Source of the DNA: Chitinophaga agrisoli
Lineage (GTDB): Bacteria; Bacteroidota; Bacteroidia; Chitinophagales; Chitinophagaceae
Direction: 5' to 3'
Assembly (NCBI RefSeq): GCF_008386695.1
Contig: NZ_VUOC01000003.1
Span: 879,286 to 943,285 of the forward strand
Length of the DNA: 64,000 nt
This document shows, one piece after another, positions 1 through 8,217 of this stretch. The translations under genes and the position numbers were made by a program. The stretch's first letter is position 1; every line of letters starts with the position of its first letter. The notes under the pieces were generated by a model. The model did not search any database. It was not told the DNA's origin and saw only the letters and a program-made list of their open reading frames with translations.

Positions 1-357
1 GTTATGAAGAAAGTAGCGCCTAATAAACTGTTGGCCTTATACGCAGTGGCTAATATAGTGCTCTGTGCCGTTGTAATGATGGGCAAAGGCGCTATGTCCG
101 TATATGCATTAATGGCCATCTTCTTCTTCATGTCTATTATGTTCCCTACCATCTTTGCATTGGGCGTAAAGGACCTGGGAAGTTATACCAAACAAGGTGG
201 CGCATTCATCATCATGTCTATCGTAGGCGGCGCTTTAATGCCGTATGTGATGGGTATTGTAGTGGAAAATCAGTCTACCGCTATGGCTTACAGCGTACCG
301 CTGCTATGTTTTGCAGTAGTGTTCTACTACGGTTGGAAGGGGTATAAGGTACAATAG
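1..357 (+). CDS. FucP-type sugar:H+ symporter, C-terminal part
   Basis: This is the 3' end of a major facilitator permease; the reading frame is open to the left edge, so the start lies outside the window. The 118 visible residues hold about three hydrophobic segments and the FPTIFALGVKDLG stretch followed by a GGAF..MSIVGGALMP helix, closely resembling the last helices of the L-fucose:proton symporter FucP. The inferred role is sugar uptake across the inner membrane, but fucose, glucose and galactose members look alike here, so the substrate is open. A strong hairpin with a T run follows the stop. Confidence 0.8.
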   Translation, partial: VMKKVAPNKLLALYAVANIVLCAVVMMGKGAMSVYALMAIFFFMSIMFPTIFALGVKDLGSYTKQGGAFIIMSIVGGALMPYVMGIVVENQSTAMAYSVPLLCFAVVFYYGWKGYKVQ

Positions 358-380
358 GCTATAACGCAGTATTTTTCAGC

Positions 381-442
381 ATTCCGCAAAATCATCGTAA
401 TTTACTCTAGTAAAAGTAATCGATGATCTTGCGGAATTTTTT
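381..442 (+). terminator. Long-stem intrinsic terminator overlapping the next gene's start
   Basis: A 17-base arm at 381-397 pairs with 421-437 with one mismatch, and six T residues close the structure (437-442). It fits as the terminator of the permease. The loop (398-420) can itself pair partly. The predicted ATG of the MbnP-like gene (423-425) is inside the descending arm, so any read-through transcript would have this start codon base-paired. Confidence 0.75.
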
Positions 443-1190
443 GTTAGCTATACCGGCCGCTTACCTTTGCCTGCTACTATTTACCGGCGGAACTACCCAC
501 ACCGGGCCACGCCGCCCGCCCACCCGTACTGCTTCACTGCAGTTACACTTCACCCATGTGGTGAACGGAAGGCCAATGGCGCTGGGTACTACGGCTTATA
601 TGAATGCGGCGGGCGAGTCGTTTACCATCACCATGTTCAAATACTACATCAGCAATTTTACGCTCACCACTACCACGGGACAGGAAATTACCCTGCCGGC
701 GGCTTATTTCCTGGTAAATGAAAGCAGCGACAGTACCAAAAGGATCACGCTGCCACAGGCGCCGGAAGGCACTTACCAGCGTATCTCTTTCATGATAGGG
801 GTGGATAGTATACACAACATGAGCGGCGCACAGACCGGCGCCCTGGACCCGGTAAACGGTATGTTCTGGACCTGGAACAGCGGCTACATCATGGCTAAGC
901 TGGAAGGTAATTCGCCGGTATCCAAACAACCGCTTAACCTGGTAGAATTCCATATTGGCGGTTTTAAAGGCGCCAGCAACGTATTGCGCCGTGTGCAGCT
1001 AAATTTCCCGCAACCGGTAAAACTATCGGCCGCCACGCCGGCAACGGTACAGCTAACGGCCGATGCGTATACCTGGTTCCACCTGCCTAATGCCATCAGC
1101 TTTAAAAAAGTTGCTTCCTGTACCACGCCGGGGACACAGGCTGCCGCCGTGGCGGATAATTACAGGAATATGTTCAGCATCTCGAACTAG
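423..1190 (+). CDS. MbnP-like copper-associated periplasmic protein
   Basis: A 255-residue exported protein: a hydrophobic signal segment covers about residues 5-21, then a beta-rich domain typical of the MbnP family. The family hallmark MFWTWNSGY (Trp149 and Trp151) followed by KLEG is present. In methanotrophs MbnP is a periplasmic copper-binding protein in which a tryptophan is converted to kynurenine by its partner MbnH. The next gene encodes a MauG/MbnH-type diheme enzyme, so the pair is preserved here; I see no methanobactin genes nearby. The ATG at 423 lies in a terminator stem; TTG codons at 429 or 441 would also leave a signal peptide, so the start is uncertain. Confidence 0.75.
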   Translation: MILRNFLLAIPAAYLCLLLFTGGTTHTGPRRPPTRTASLQLHFTHVVNGRPMALGTTAYMNAAGESFTITMFKYYISNFTLTTTTGQEITLPAAYFLVNESSDSTKRITLPQAPEGTYQRISFMIGVDSIHNMSGAQTGALDPVNGMFWTWNSGYIMAKLEGNSPVSKQPLNLVEFHIGGFKGASNVLRRVQLNFPQPVKLSAATPATVQLTADAYTWFHLPNAISFKKVASCTTPGTQAAAVADNYRNMFSISN

Positions 1191-1198
1191 CGGTAAAT

Positions 1199-1330
1199 TT
1201 TTAGCCTTTGGCTGTTAGCAATGCCGGGGCCAGGAGTTACCTGCTAAGATCCAAACACTATTTGTGCAATATGTTGCCAGTTTTGCCACAGCCAATGGCT
1301 AAAAGCTAACTGCTAACAGCTAAAAGCTAT
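1199..1330. repeat. Intergenic inverted repeat of the GCTAAAAGCT type (copy 1)
   Basis: The gap between the MbnP-like and diheme genes is framed by related arms: a left arm at about 1201-1220 and a right arm at about 1291-1329, in which GCTAAAAGCTAA and GCTAACAGCTAAAAGC alternate. The left arm matches the reverse complement of the right arm at 17 of 20 positions. The right arm ends five bases before the proposed TTG start of the next gene. Related sequence occurs near 14.13-14.42 kb and 18.18-18.24 kb. Confidence 0.6.
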
Positions 1331-1333
1331 TTT

Positions 1334-2395
1334 TTGCGGGTTTTAAGCATTATAACATTATTCGCTTTAGGGCTGCTGTTTGCCGTATTAGAGGCCAGCG
1401 GTACCCGGGAGCATATCACCCTTTCCCCCGGGGGACCAGAGCCCTATGTGCTAAAATTGCCGCCCGGTTTACCATCCCCGGTTTATGATTTCTCAAAGAA
1501 CCCGCTCACCAAACAAGGCGTTGCCTTAGGCCGCCACCTGTTCTACGACCCTAAGCTTTCCCGCGACAGTACCATTTCCTGCGGTTTCTGCCACCAGCAA
1601 TTTGCCGCTTTTGGGCATTATGACCATGCCCTGGCCCATGGGGTGGAGGGCCGCATAGGCGTACGCTCTGTACCCACGCTTTTTAACCTTATATGGCAAA
1701 AGGAATTTATGTGGGATGGCGGCGTAAATAACCTGGAGATACAACCGCTTACCCCCCTTACAGATCCCAATGAGATGGGGGAGGACCTGGGCAAGCTGGT
1801 AAAACGCCTGCAAAAAGATCCTGGCTACCGCAAAATGTTCAAGGAGGCCTATGGTACGGAAGAGATCACCAGCCAGCGCCTGTTCCGGGCGCTCACCCAG
1901 TTCATTGCCACCATGGTGTCCTTTGAATCCAAATATGATAGCGTAATGCGTAAAGCGCCCGGCGTGGCTTTTACGCCAGAAGAACAGGAGGGATATGTGA
2001 TCTTTCAGCAAAAATGCGCCGCCTGCCATCGGGAGCCGTTTTTTACAGATAACTCCTACCGCAATAACGGGCTGCCTTACCTGCCGGCCCTGAATGATGT
2101 AGGCCGCATGCGCATTACCAGCAACACCGGCGATTATTTGAAATTTAAGGTGCCCTCCTTGCGTAATGTGTTAAAAAGCTCCCCGTATATGCACGATGGC
2201 CGTTTCTTCGATATTTACCAGGTTTTTAACCACTACAATAAGGGGGTGGAGCAAAGCAATACCATCGATCCCCTGGTAAAGAACGGTATCCCCCTTACAG
2301 ACAAAGACCAGCGGGAGCTGTACATGTTCCTTAACACCCTTACCGACCCCGGCTTTATTGCCAATTCGTCACTCAGCGAGATACTCATACGATAA
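1334..2395 (+). CDS. Diheme cytochrome c peroxidase family protein (MauG/MbnH-like)
   Basis: A 353-residue secreted protein with a signal segment (about residues 3-20) and two c-type heme motifs, CGFCH (83-87) and CAACH (228-232), the layout of the CcpA/MauG family. Members are periplasmic and either reduce hydrogen peroxide or use bis-Fe(IV) chemistry to modify a partner protein. Position directly after an MbnP-like gene makes the MbnH role (tryptophan oxidation in MbnP) the best guess, but this is inferred from context. The start is a TTG at 1334, chosen because it gives a clean signal peptide and no ATG is placed better. Confidence 0.85.
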   Translation: MRVLSIITLFALGLLFAVLEASGTREHITLSPGGPEPYVLKLPPGLPSPVYDFSKNPLTKQGVALGRHLFYDPKLSRDSTISCGFCHQQFAAFGHYDHALAHGVEGRIGVRSVPTLFNLIWQKEFMWDGGVNNLEIQPLTPLTDPNEMGEDLGKLVKRLQKDPGYRKMFKEAYGTEEITSQRLFRALTQFIATMVSFESKYDSVMRKAPGVAFTPEEQEGYVIFQQKCAACHREPFFTDNSYRNNGLPYLPALNDVGRMRITSNTGDYLKFKVPSLRNVLKSSPYMHDGRFFDIYQVFNHYNKGVEQSNTIDPLVKNGIPLTDKDQRELYMFLNTLTDPGFIANSSLSEILIR

Positions 2396-2495
2396 TAGGG
2401 ATATTTAACTTCCTTGAAACCAATACAGTTTAAATAGTATTAATAAATACCTATTTTAAGTAGTGTTATAGCATGGTTTTTGGAACCTGTAGGGC

Positions 2496-2891
2496 ATGAA
2501 GAGGCAAATTGTAAAGTGGACCAGGTATGTGATAGTATGCCTTTGCGCGGTTTTATTACTGTCGCTGCCATTGTGGCTGGGTAGGGAAGAGGCCGTACAA
2601 AAAGAATCTTATAAGGGTACTGCCAGCTATTATGCCAACAAGTTCAATGGCCGCAGAACCGCAAACGGAGAGATCTTCAGCAACCAGGAAATGACGGCTG
2701 CCCATAACTCCCTGCCCCTGGGCACTTATGTTAAGGTCACTAACCTGCGTAATGGGCGTTCCGTGATAGTACGTATCACAGACCGCCTGCATCCTGATAA
2801 CCGGCGCATTATAGATCTTACGCAGTTGGCAGCACGCCAGCTGGGCTTTCTTTCACATGGTTTGACCAAGGTGAGTATAGAGATAGTATAA
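2496..2891 (+). CDS. Small RlpA-like double-psi beta-barrel protein
   Basis: A 131-residue protein with one hydrophobic segment (about residues 10-28) and an RlpA-like domain: GTASYYANKFNGRRTANGE near 41-59, then AAHNSLPLGT, VTNLRNGRSV, ITDR and the closing IIDLTQLAA. RlpA proteins bind or cleave peptide-poor septal peptidoglycan. This version has no SPOR domain and no lipobox cysteine, so it would be a short anchored or periplasmic enzyme. It stands alone and is followed by a terminator shared with the convergent tag gene. Confidence 0.85.
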   Translation: MKRQIVKWTRYVIVCLCAVLLLSLPLWLGREEAVQKESYKGTASYYANKFNGRRTANGEIFSNQEMTAAHNSLPLGTYVKVTNLRNGRSVIVRITDRLHPDNRRIIDLTQLAARQLGFLSHGLTKVSIEIV

Positions 2892-2907
2892 TTTTAGGCA
2901 TATAAGT

Positions 2908-2944
2908 AAAAGCCGCATGCATCATTATGATACATGCGGCTTTG
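2908..2944. terminator. Bidirectional terminator between rlpA-like and tag
   Basis: AAGCCGCATG at 2910-2919 pairs with CATGCGGCTT at 2933-2942, with an A run before and a short T run after, so it can stop transcription of both convergent genes. Confidence 0.75.
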
Positions 2945-2965
2945 CTGTTTAAAATTTAATGGTGG

Positions 2966-3535
2966 TTATTTCTTTTGCCGTGTCCAGCAGCTGGCAATAT
3001 GATCATTTACCATACCGGTGGCCTGCATATAGGCATAACAGATCGTGGAGCCTACAAACTTAAATCCCCTTTTCAGCAGGTCTTTGCTCATAGCGTCTGA
3101 TAGGGGCGTTTTGGCGGGCACATCTCCCAGGGACCGTACATGATTATCTATCGGCTTATGCTGTACAAACTGCCAGATGTATTTGTCAAAGCTGCCAAAC
3201 TCCTGCTGCACCTGCAAAAAAGCTTTAGCGTTGCTGATAACGGCGGCCACCTTTAGCCGGTTGCGGATAATACCGGGGTCCTGCAGCAGCTTTTCTACTT
3301 TTTTGTCTGTATAGCGCGCTATTTTCTTTGCATCCCAGTTATCAAAGGCGCGGCGGTAGTTCTCCCGCTTGGTGAGCACGGTATACCAGCTTAACCCTGC
3401 CTGTGCGCCTTCCAGGTTCAGCATCTCAAACAGCCGGGTATCGTCATGCAGGGGCCTGCCCCATTCATTATCGTGATAGTCTTTATAGAGCTGGTCTTTC
3501 AGCGACCAGCTGCAGCGGATCTTGTTATCGTCCAT
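2966..3535 (-). CDS. tag: DNA-3-methyladenine glycosylase I
   Basis: A 189-residue TagI enzyme, full length for the family, that removes 3-methyladenine from alkylated DNA to start base excision repair. The zinc-site residues of the family are visible: Cys8 (RCSW), His21 (YHDNEWG), His179 and Cys183 (HIASCW). The YHDNEWG..L and LEGAQAGLSWYTVL segments are typical. It lies 93 bases after an ArsR-type regulator on the same strand and could share its transcript; a 36-bp tandem repeat fills most of the gap between them. Confidence 0.95.
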   Translation of the reverse strand: MDDNKIRCSWSLKDQLYKDYHDNEWGRPLHDDTRLFEMLNLEGAQAGLSWYTVLTKRENYRRAFDNWDAKKIARYTDKKVEKLLQDPGIIRNRLKVAAVISNAKAFLQVQQEFGSFDKYIWQFVQHKPIDNHVRSLGDVPAKTPLSDAMSKDLLKRGFKFVGSTICYAYMQATGMVNDHIASCWTRQKK

Positions 3536-3537
3536 AC

Positions 3538-3631
3538 AGGCAGCTTATAAGAAAGGTTAGATATCGGTGTAGCAGGTAGCTTATCAGCATAGCTGGATAT
3601 CGGTGTAACGGGTAGTTTATCAGCATAACTA
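3538..3631. repeat. 36-bp tandem repeat
   Basis: Two adjacent 36-bp units, 3560-3595 and 3596-3631, both begin GATATCGGTGTA and carry a TTATCAGCATA segment; a degraded third copy precedes them at about 3538-3559. The second unit includes the stop codon of the ArsR-type gene (3629-3631), so the array spans the gap to tag. Confidence 0.8.
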
Positions 3632-3925
3632 GATCTCTGCCTGCACCACTTTGCTCAACTGCTCAAAAGTAGCTTCGTTGCGCTTGTAATAGGTCCATTG
3701 GCCTATCCGCTTGGAGGTTACCAGGCCGGCCTTCTGCAGTACTGCCAGGTTTTCTGAGATAGTGGATTGCGTAAGCCCGGACTTCTTCTGGATCTGTCCC
3801 ACACAAACCCCGGTACTTAAGGGCTCCTGCTGGTCATGGAAAAACTCCTCAGGCGTTTTTAACCAGTTCAGTATCTGTAGCCTTGTTTCGTTAGAAAGGG
3901 CTTTAAAGATTGCTAAATGTTCCAT
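3629..3925 (-). CDS. ArsR-family winged-helix regulator
   Basis: A roughly 98-residue regulator. Starting at the ATG at 3925 gives MEHLAIFKALSNETRLQIL, the classic ArsR N-terminus; the frame extends upstream but the extra residues look non-coding. The recognition helix region reads GLTQSTISENLAVLQKAGLV and the wing GQWTYYKRNE. There is no clear CxC metal site; cysteine occurs only in GVCVGQ, so the inducer is unknown. A TACCTTTA sequence (TAnnTTTG-like) lies a few bases before the start. The downstream tag gene may be a co-transcribed target. Confidence 0.85.
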   Translation of the reverse strand: MEHLAIFKALSNETRLQILNWLKTPEEFFHDQQEPLSTGVCVGQIQKKSGLTQSTISENLAVLQKAGLVTSKRIGQWTYYKRNEATFEQLSKVVQAEI

Positions 3926-3971
3926 CCTGTAAAGGTACATCGAATTTTCCCGATATCCCAATTAGGCGGGT

Positions 3972-6182
3972 TCACAGCGCCCAATCTTTCTGCAGGTTCT
4001 TCACCTGTTTCTTATACTGCTTCAGTTCAGCAACTGTTTGCTGTATAAACCCATTATCCTCCAGCTTGCCTATAACGGCTTCCATCTCCTCCTTGCTTTC
4101 ATAAGCCATATTGCGGTAAGGGTTTTGGTAATCCTTTTCGCGTGACTGATGGATACAGGCGGTGATCCAGCCCATAGTGCTGACGGATTGCTGCAGGTTT
4201 TGTGCAAAACGTTCCGCGGTAAAGTCCTTAGGGCTTAATCCCTGTACATACAACATACTGGCAACGGCATGCTGCAGTTTATCTTCCGCATACTGTTTGC
4301 CTATCTCCTGGTAGGCCTCATGCACCTGCGCCCAGCTGTTGATCTTACCCTTCCGGATCCTGGCCTTCAGGTCTTCCAAGGTGTCTGCTTTCATCAGCTG
4401 TCCGCCTACATTTGTCCAGGCGCTGCGTTTAGCGCTTTTGCCGATGGTTTGCAGCGCGGCAAAAGAGTGGATGGTACTATCTGTATGCGCCAGTATGTTC
4501 CGGATGCCATACAGCACAATCAGCTCCCTGAACAGGGAATAGGCTTTATGCACTTTCAGCAGCTGTACCCGGCGGTGGCTGTTCTCCATATTTTCTGCCA
4601 GTATGGTCAGGCGGGCTACTTCGTCCGGGTGTACCAGTAACAGTTCCCGGCCCTTTTGCAGTAAGGCCTGCTCGCTTAGCTTTTCTATAGTATTGCCCCT
4701 GGCGGCATACCAGGCCTTAGCCGTAGCCAGTTCCATTATTGGCAGGGAAGTGATCATTTCTTCCACGCTATCCGGCGCCAGGTAATCGTATTCGATCTCC
4801 TGGGTCTTATCCGTACGTTTATCGCGATCTACATATTTCCAGGAGTTACGGGCCAGCGCATACATGTTATGCATAAACCAGTAGCCGGGCATGATCTTAA
4901 GCGTATTATCATGCTCACTGTTCAGGATCAGGCTAAAGGGAACGGGGATATGCAGTTCCTGCATATAGGTGCCTTTGGAGATAAGCGTAAAGCTGGCAAA
5001 CTTGGAATTATGCTTCAGGCTTACGCACAGGCCCGGCCAGAAACCGCGCCCGGCTATTATCTCCCCGTCCGCCCCGCGGGAATTGTGGTTAGAGCCGATG
5101 GTGGCACCCGCGGCCATATTGCTCTGCCCCATGATCAGTGCGGCACAGAGAAAGGAGTTGTTATGGTGCTGCTCATGCGCCGGGAAGATGAGCGAGTTCA
5201 ACACCTCGCAACAGGAGATGGTAGCGTTATTACCCAGGTAGGAGTTAATAAGGCGCGCCCCATATTTTAACTGCGAGTGGGAGGCCATTACAAAGCGTAC
5301 TGCCTTTACGCCGTAAAACACGCGGCAGCCATAGCCTATAATACCATTCACCAGCTCGCAGCCTTCGCCTATCTGTGAGGCTGCGCCAGCCATACTGTTA
5401 ATGGTAAGGTTCTTTAGTTTATTAGCGCCTTTAAGGTAGGCGTCAGTGCCAATGGTTACATCCTTGATGATCTTACAGTTCTTTACCACGCTGCGGTCGC
5501 CTACCTTGCCGTAGTAACCGCGTTTTTTATCAAACTGTTTTTCTGTAAATGCTTTGAATTGCTGCTGCAGGGCATCATCGTCCCGGTTACGGGTCCAGAG
5601 GTAGGCGTCGCCGGGCAGCATACCGTCAAAAGGCATTACGCTGCGGCCGCCGTTCTCGTTACATAGCTCCAGCCAGATACGTATGTTTTCCTGCTCACCG
5701 TCCTTGATAATGCCATTACCAAACTTAGAATGGTCAGTAGTGGCCATTTCGTTCACATTGGCAATGATCACTTCATTGCCGATGATATAGTGGGAAAGGA
5801 AGTTCACATTATGTACCACTACGTTATCCCCGAAATCACAGGCGCAGATGGTGCTGTTATACAATCCTACCGGCAGGCGCAGGTTATGGAATTCCAGGAA
5901 ATAAGGCTCCAGCTTGCCAATACGCACCATACCAAAAAAATGGCAGTGCTGCACCAGCTGTGGGTTAAACTCGTTGGATACAAAGATATTATTCCAGTCG
6001 TCGGAGGTATTGTCATTCCTTACCAGGATCTCAATCTCCTGTGCATTCAACTTGCGGTAGATATTGTGCTTGCCCCATTGCTGATCCCGGAGGTAATACT
6101 CATCTTTTCCTTTGGGTAACCAGGTAGTATCAATAAAGTGATAACCCAGCTCAGTTAAAGGTTTTTTCTGTATCAGGTTCAT
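3972..6182 (-). CDS. DUF4954 family protein with left-handed beta-helix
   Basis: A 736-residue cytoplasmic protein matching the Bacteroidota family DUF4954. The middle (about residues 85-460) consists of irregular hexapeptide-like repeats (for example IGEGCELVNGIIGYGCRVFYG), the left-handed parallel beta-helix fold of sugar-nucleotide acyl- and nucleotidyltransferases. The last 270 residues are helical. The fold suggests a nucleotide-sugar or acyl-transfer function, but no biochemical role is known to me. It is directly downstream of glmS (51 bases) on the same strand, the enzyme that makes glucosamine-6-phosphate, which makes an amino-sugar link plausible but unproven. Confidence 0.8.
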   Translation of the reverse strand: MNLIQKKPLTELGYHFIDTTWLPKGKDEYYLRDQQWGKHNIYRKLNAQEIEILVRNDNTSDDWNNIFVSNEFNPQLVQHCHFFGMVRIGKLEPYFLEFHNLRLPVGLYNSTICACDFGDNVVVHNVNFLSHYIIGNEVIIANVNEMATTDHSKFGNGIIKDGEQENIRIWLELCNENGGRSVMPFDGMLPGDAYLWTRNRDDDALQQQFKAFTEKQFDKKRGYYGKVGDRSVVKNCKIIKDVTIGTDAYLKGANKLKNLTINSMAGAASQIGEGCELVNGIIGYGCRVFYGVKAVRFVMASHSQLKYGARLINSYLGNNATISCCEVLNSLIFPAHEQHHNNSFLCAALIMGQSNMAAGATIGSNHNSRGADGEIIAGRGFWPGLCVSLKHNSKFASFTLISKGTYMQELHIPVPFSLILNSEHDNTLKIMPGYWFMHNMYALARNSWKYVDRDKRTDKTQEIEYDYLAPDSVEEMITSLPIMELATAKAWYAARGNTIEKLSEQALLQKGRELLLVHPDEVARLTILAENMENSHRRVQLLKVHKAYSLFRELIVLYGIRNILAHTDSTIHSFAALQTIGKSAKRSAWTNVGGQLMKADTLEDLKARIRKGKINSWAQVHEAYQEIGKQYAEDKLQHAVASMLYVQGLSPKDFTAERFAQNLQQSVSTMGWITACIHQSREKDYQNPYRNMAYESKEEMEAVIGKLEDNGFIQQTVAELKQYKKQVKNLQKDWAL

Positions 6183-6233
6183 GGTGTTCTTTTTTGAGAG
6201 GTGGAAGAGGCATAGGATAGCAAGTGTCGTGTG

Positions 6234-8069
6234 TTACTCAACAGTCACTGACTTCGCCAGGTTCCTGGGCTTGTCCACATCATACCCTTTCAGCACGCCA
6301 ATATGATATGCCAGCAATTGTAAGGGTATTACGGAGATCATGGGCGCTACCAGCTCGTCTGCTTCCGGTACTTCGATCACATCATCGGCCATGCCGGGTA
6401 TGATCTGGTCGCCTTCTGTAACAATGGCGATCACCTTGCCTTTACGGGCTTTTATCTCCTGTATATTGGAAACGATCTTTTCATAGTAGCTGTCGCGTGT
6501 GGCCACAAATACTACCGGCAGCTGCTCATCTACCAGGGCAATAGGGCCGTGTTTCATTTCTGCGGCGGGGTAGCCTTCTGCATGTATATAGGAGATCTCT
6601 TTCAGCTTCAGCGCCCCTTCCAGCGCTACGGGGAAGTTATAGCCACGGCCCAGGTAGAGGAAGTCGCGGGCGTTTTTGTACTTAGCGGCAATGGCCTTTA
6701 CCTGCTCATTCAGTTCCAGGGCGGTCCCTACTTTTTCAGATACATCCTGCAATTCATCCAGCAGGTGCTGGAAACGTTGCTGGGTAATGGAGCCCTTGTC
6801 TGCAGCTATCTTTAAACCCATCAGGCATAATACCGCCAGCTGCGCGGTAAACGCTTTGGTGCTGGCTACGCCAATCTCCGGGCCGGCATGGGTATAAGCG
6901 CCGGCATGTGACAGGCGGGCAATGGAAGAGCCTACCACATTACATACGCCCAGGATAATAGCGCCCTGCTGTTTGGCGCTTTCCATGGCTACCAGGGTAT
7001 CCGCCGTTTCGCCGGACTGGGATACGGCAATGATCACATCGCCCTCGCCCACTACGGGATTGCGGTAGCGGAACTCAGAAGCATATTCCACTTCTACCGG
7101 TATACGGCATAGTTCCTCTATCATGTATTCCGCTATCAGGCCGGCATGCCAGGAGGTGCCGCAGGCCACTATAATAATGCGCTTGGCTTTTGTCAGCACA
7201 TCCATATGATCGCGTATACCACCCAGGGTAAGTTTACCGTTTTTAGCGTCCAGGCGGCCGCGCATACTGTCAAAAATGGTTTGCGGCTGCTCAAAGATCT
7301 CTTTGAGCATAAAGTGGTCATAACCGCCTTTTTCAATATTGGTAAGCTCTATATCCAGTTTCTGTATATAGGGCGTTTGCCTTTCGTTGGTGATGTTTTT
7401 GAGGATCAGCTCATCCGCTTTTACAATGGCAATTTCATAGTCATTCACATACACCACTTCTTTGGTGTATTCCACAATAGGAGAGGCGTCAGAGGCCAGG
7501 AAATGCTCTCCCTTGCCTACGCCTATTACCAGCGGACTGCCTTTGCGGGCAGCTATCAGCGTATCAGGATTGTCCTCATCCACAATAACGATCACATAAG
7601 CGCCTACTACTCTTTTCAGCGCTATACGCAGGGCTTCTTCTACAGAACATTGGTTGCTGTTGCGGATCTCCTCTATAAAGTGGATCAGCACCTCTGTATC
7701 CGTATCGCTTTGGAACACGTGCCCTTTCTTTAAAAGCTCCTGTTTAAGTTGTGCATAGTTTTCAATAATGCCATTGTGTATCATGGCCAGTTTTCCATCA
7801 CCGGAAACGTGGGGGTGGGAGTTACGGTCGCAGGGTTCCCCGTGCGTGGCCCAACGGGTGTGGCCGATAGCGATCTGGCTTTGCATATCCTTGCCGGTAA
7901 GGTACTCCTCCAGGCCGGCCACTTTTCCCTGCTTCTTGTACACATGCAATCCATGGTTGATAATGGCTATGCCCGCGCTGTCATATCCACGGTACTCCAG
8001 GCGTTTCAGGCCTTTCAATACAACGGGATAGGCCGCTCGCTGCCCGATATAAGCTACTATTCCACACAT
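6234..8069 (-). CDS. glmS: Glutamine--fructose-6-phosphate aminotransferase
   Basis: A 611-residue enzyme that makes glucosamine-6-phosphate from fructose-6-phosphate and glutamine, the entry to UDP-GlcNAc and so to peptidoglycan and LPS. The N-terminal glutaminase starts MCGIVAYIG, with Cys2 as nucleophile after Met removal; GHTRWATHG and HNGIIENY follow. Two SIS sugar-isomerase domains carry ACGTSWHAG and SQSGETADT, then LGRGYNFPVALEGALKLKE, and the end DKPRNLAKSVTVE is the usual C-terminus. I see no glmS-ribozyme-like leader upstream; the DUF4954 gene follows and may be co-transcribed. Confidence 0.97.
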   Translation of the reverse strand: MCGIVAYIGQRAAYPVVLKGLKRLEYRGYDSAGIAIINHGLHVYKKQGKVAGLEEYLTGKDMQSQIAIGHTRWATHGEPCDRNSHPHVSGDGKLAMIHNGIIENYAQLKQELLKKGHVFQSDTDTEVLIHFIEEIRNSNQCSVEEALRIALKRVVGAYVIVIVDEDNPDTLIAARKGSPLVIGVGKGEHFLASDASPIVEYTKEVVYVNDYEIAIVKADELILKNITNERQTPYIQKLDIELTNIEKGGYDHFMLKEIFEQPQTIFDSMRGRLDAKNGKLTLGGIRDHMDVLTKAKRIIIVACGTSWHAGLIAEYMIEELCRIPVEVEYASEFRYRNPVVGEGDVIIAVSQSGETADTLVAMESAKQQGAIILGVCNVVGSSIARLSHAGAYTHAGPEIGVASTKAFTAQLAVLCLMGLKIAADKGSITQQRFQHLLDELQDVSEKVGTALELNEQVKAIAAKYKNARDFLYLGRGYNFPVALEGALKLKEISYIHAEGYPAAEMKHGPIALVDEQLPVVFVATRDSYYEKIVSNIQEIKARKGKVIAIVTEGDQIIPGMADDVIEVPEADELVAPMISVIPLQLLAYHIGVLKGYDVDKPRNLAKSVTVE

Positions 8070-8117
8070 TTTTGCTAAATTTTTTTAGGTATTAGCTTGC
8101 AATATGCATTATTAATT

Positions 8118-8178
8118 ACGAATAATCAATTAGGAATTACGGTTGAGTAATGAAAAATCGTAATTCATAATTATTCGT
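8118..8178. repeat. AT-rich inverted repeat between S9 peptidase and glmS
   Basis: An arm at 8118-8141 (ACGAATAAT ... AATTACG) is matched in inverted orientation by 8159-8178 (CGTAATTCATAATTATTCGT). A shorter run of the same AATTAC/GTAATT type lies at about 11240-11264 between two other genes. It may form a hairpin in the intergenic transcript; no T run marks it as a terminator. Confidence 0.55.
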
Positions 8179-8217
8179 GTTATGAACATTTCACAGACTG
8201 CCAGCGGTAATTTGTGA

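Noticed and set aside
6234-8217. glmS ribozyme or other riboswitch in the glmS leader
   Set aside because: The 148-base upstream gap is AT-rich with a simple inverted repeat and no ribozyme core sequence; such ribozymes are a Firmicutes feature.
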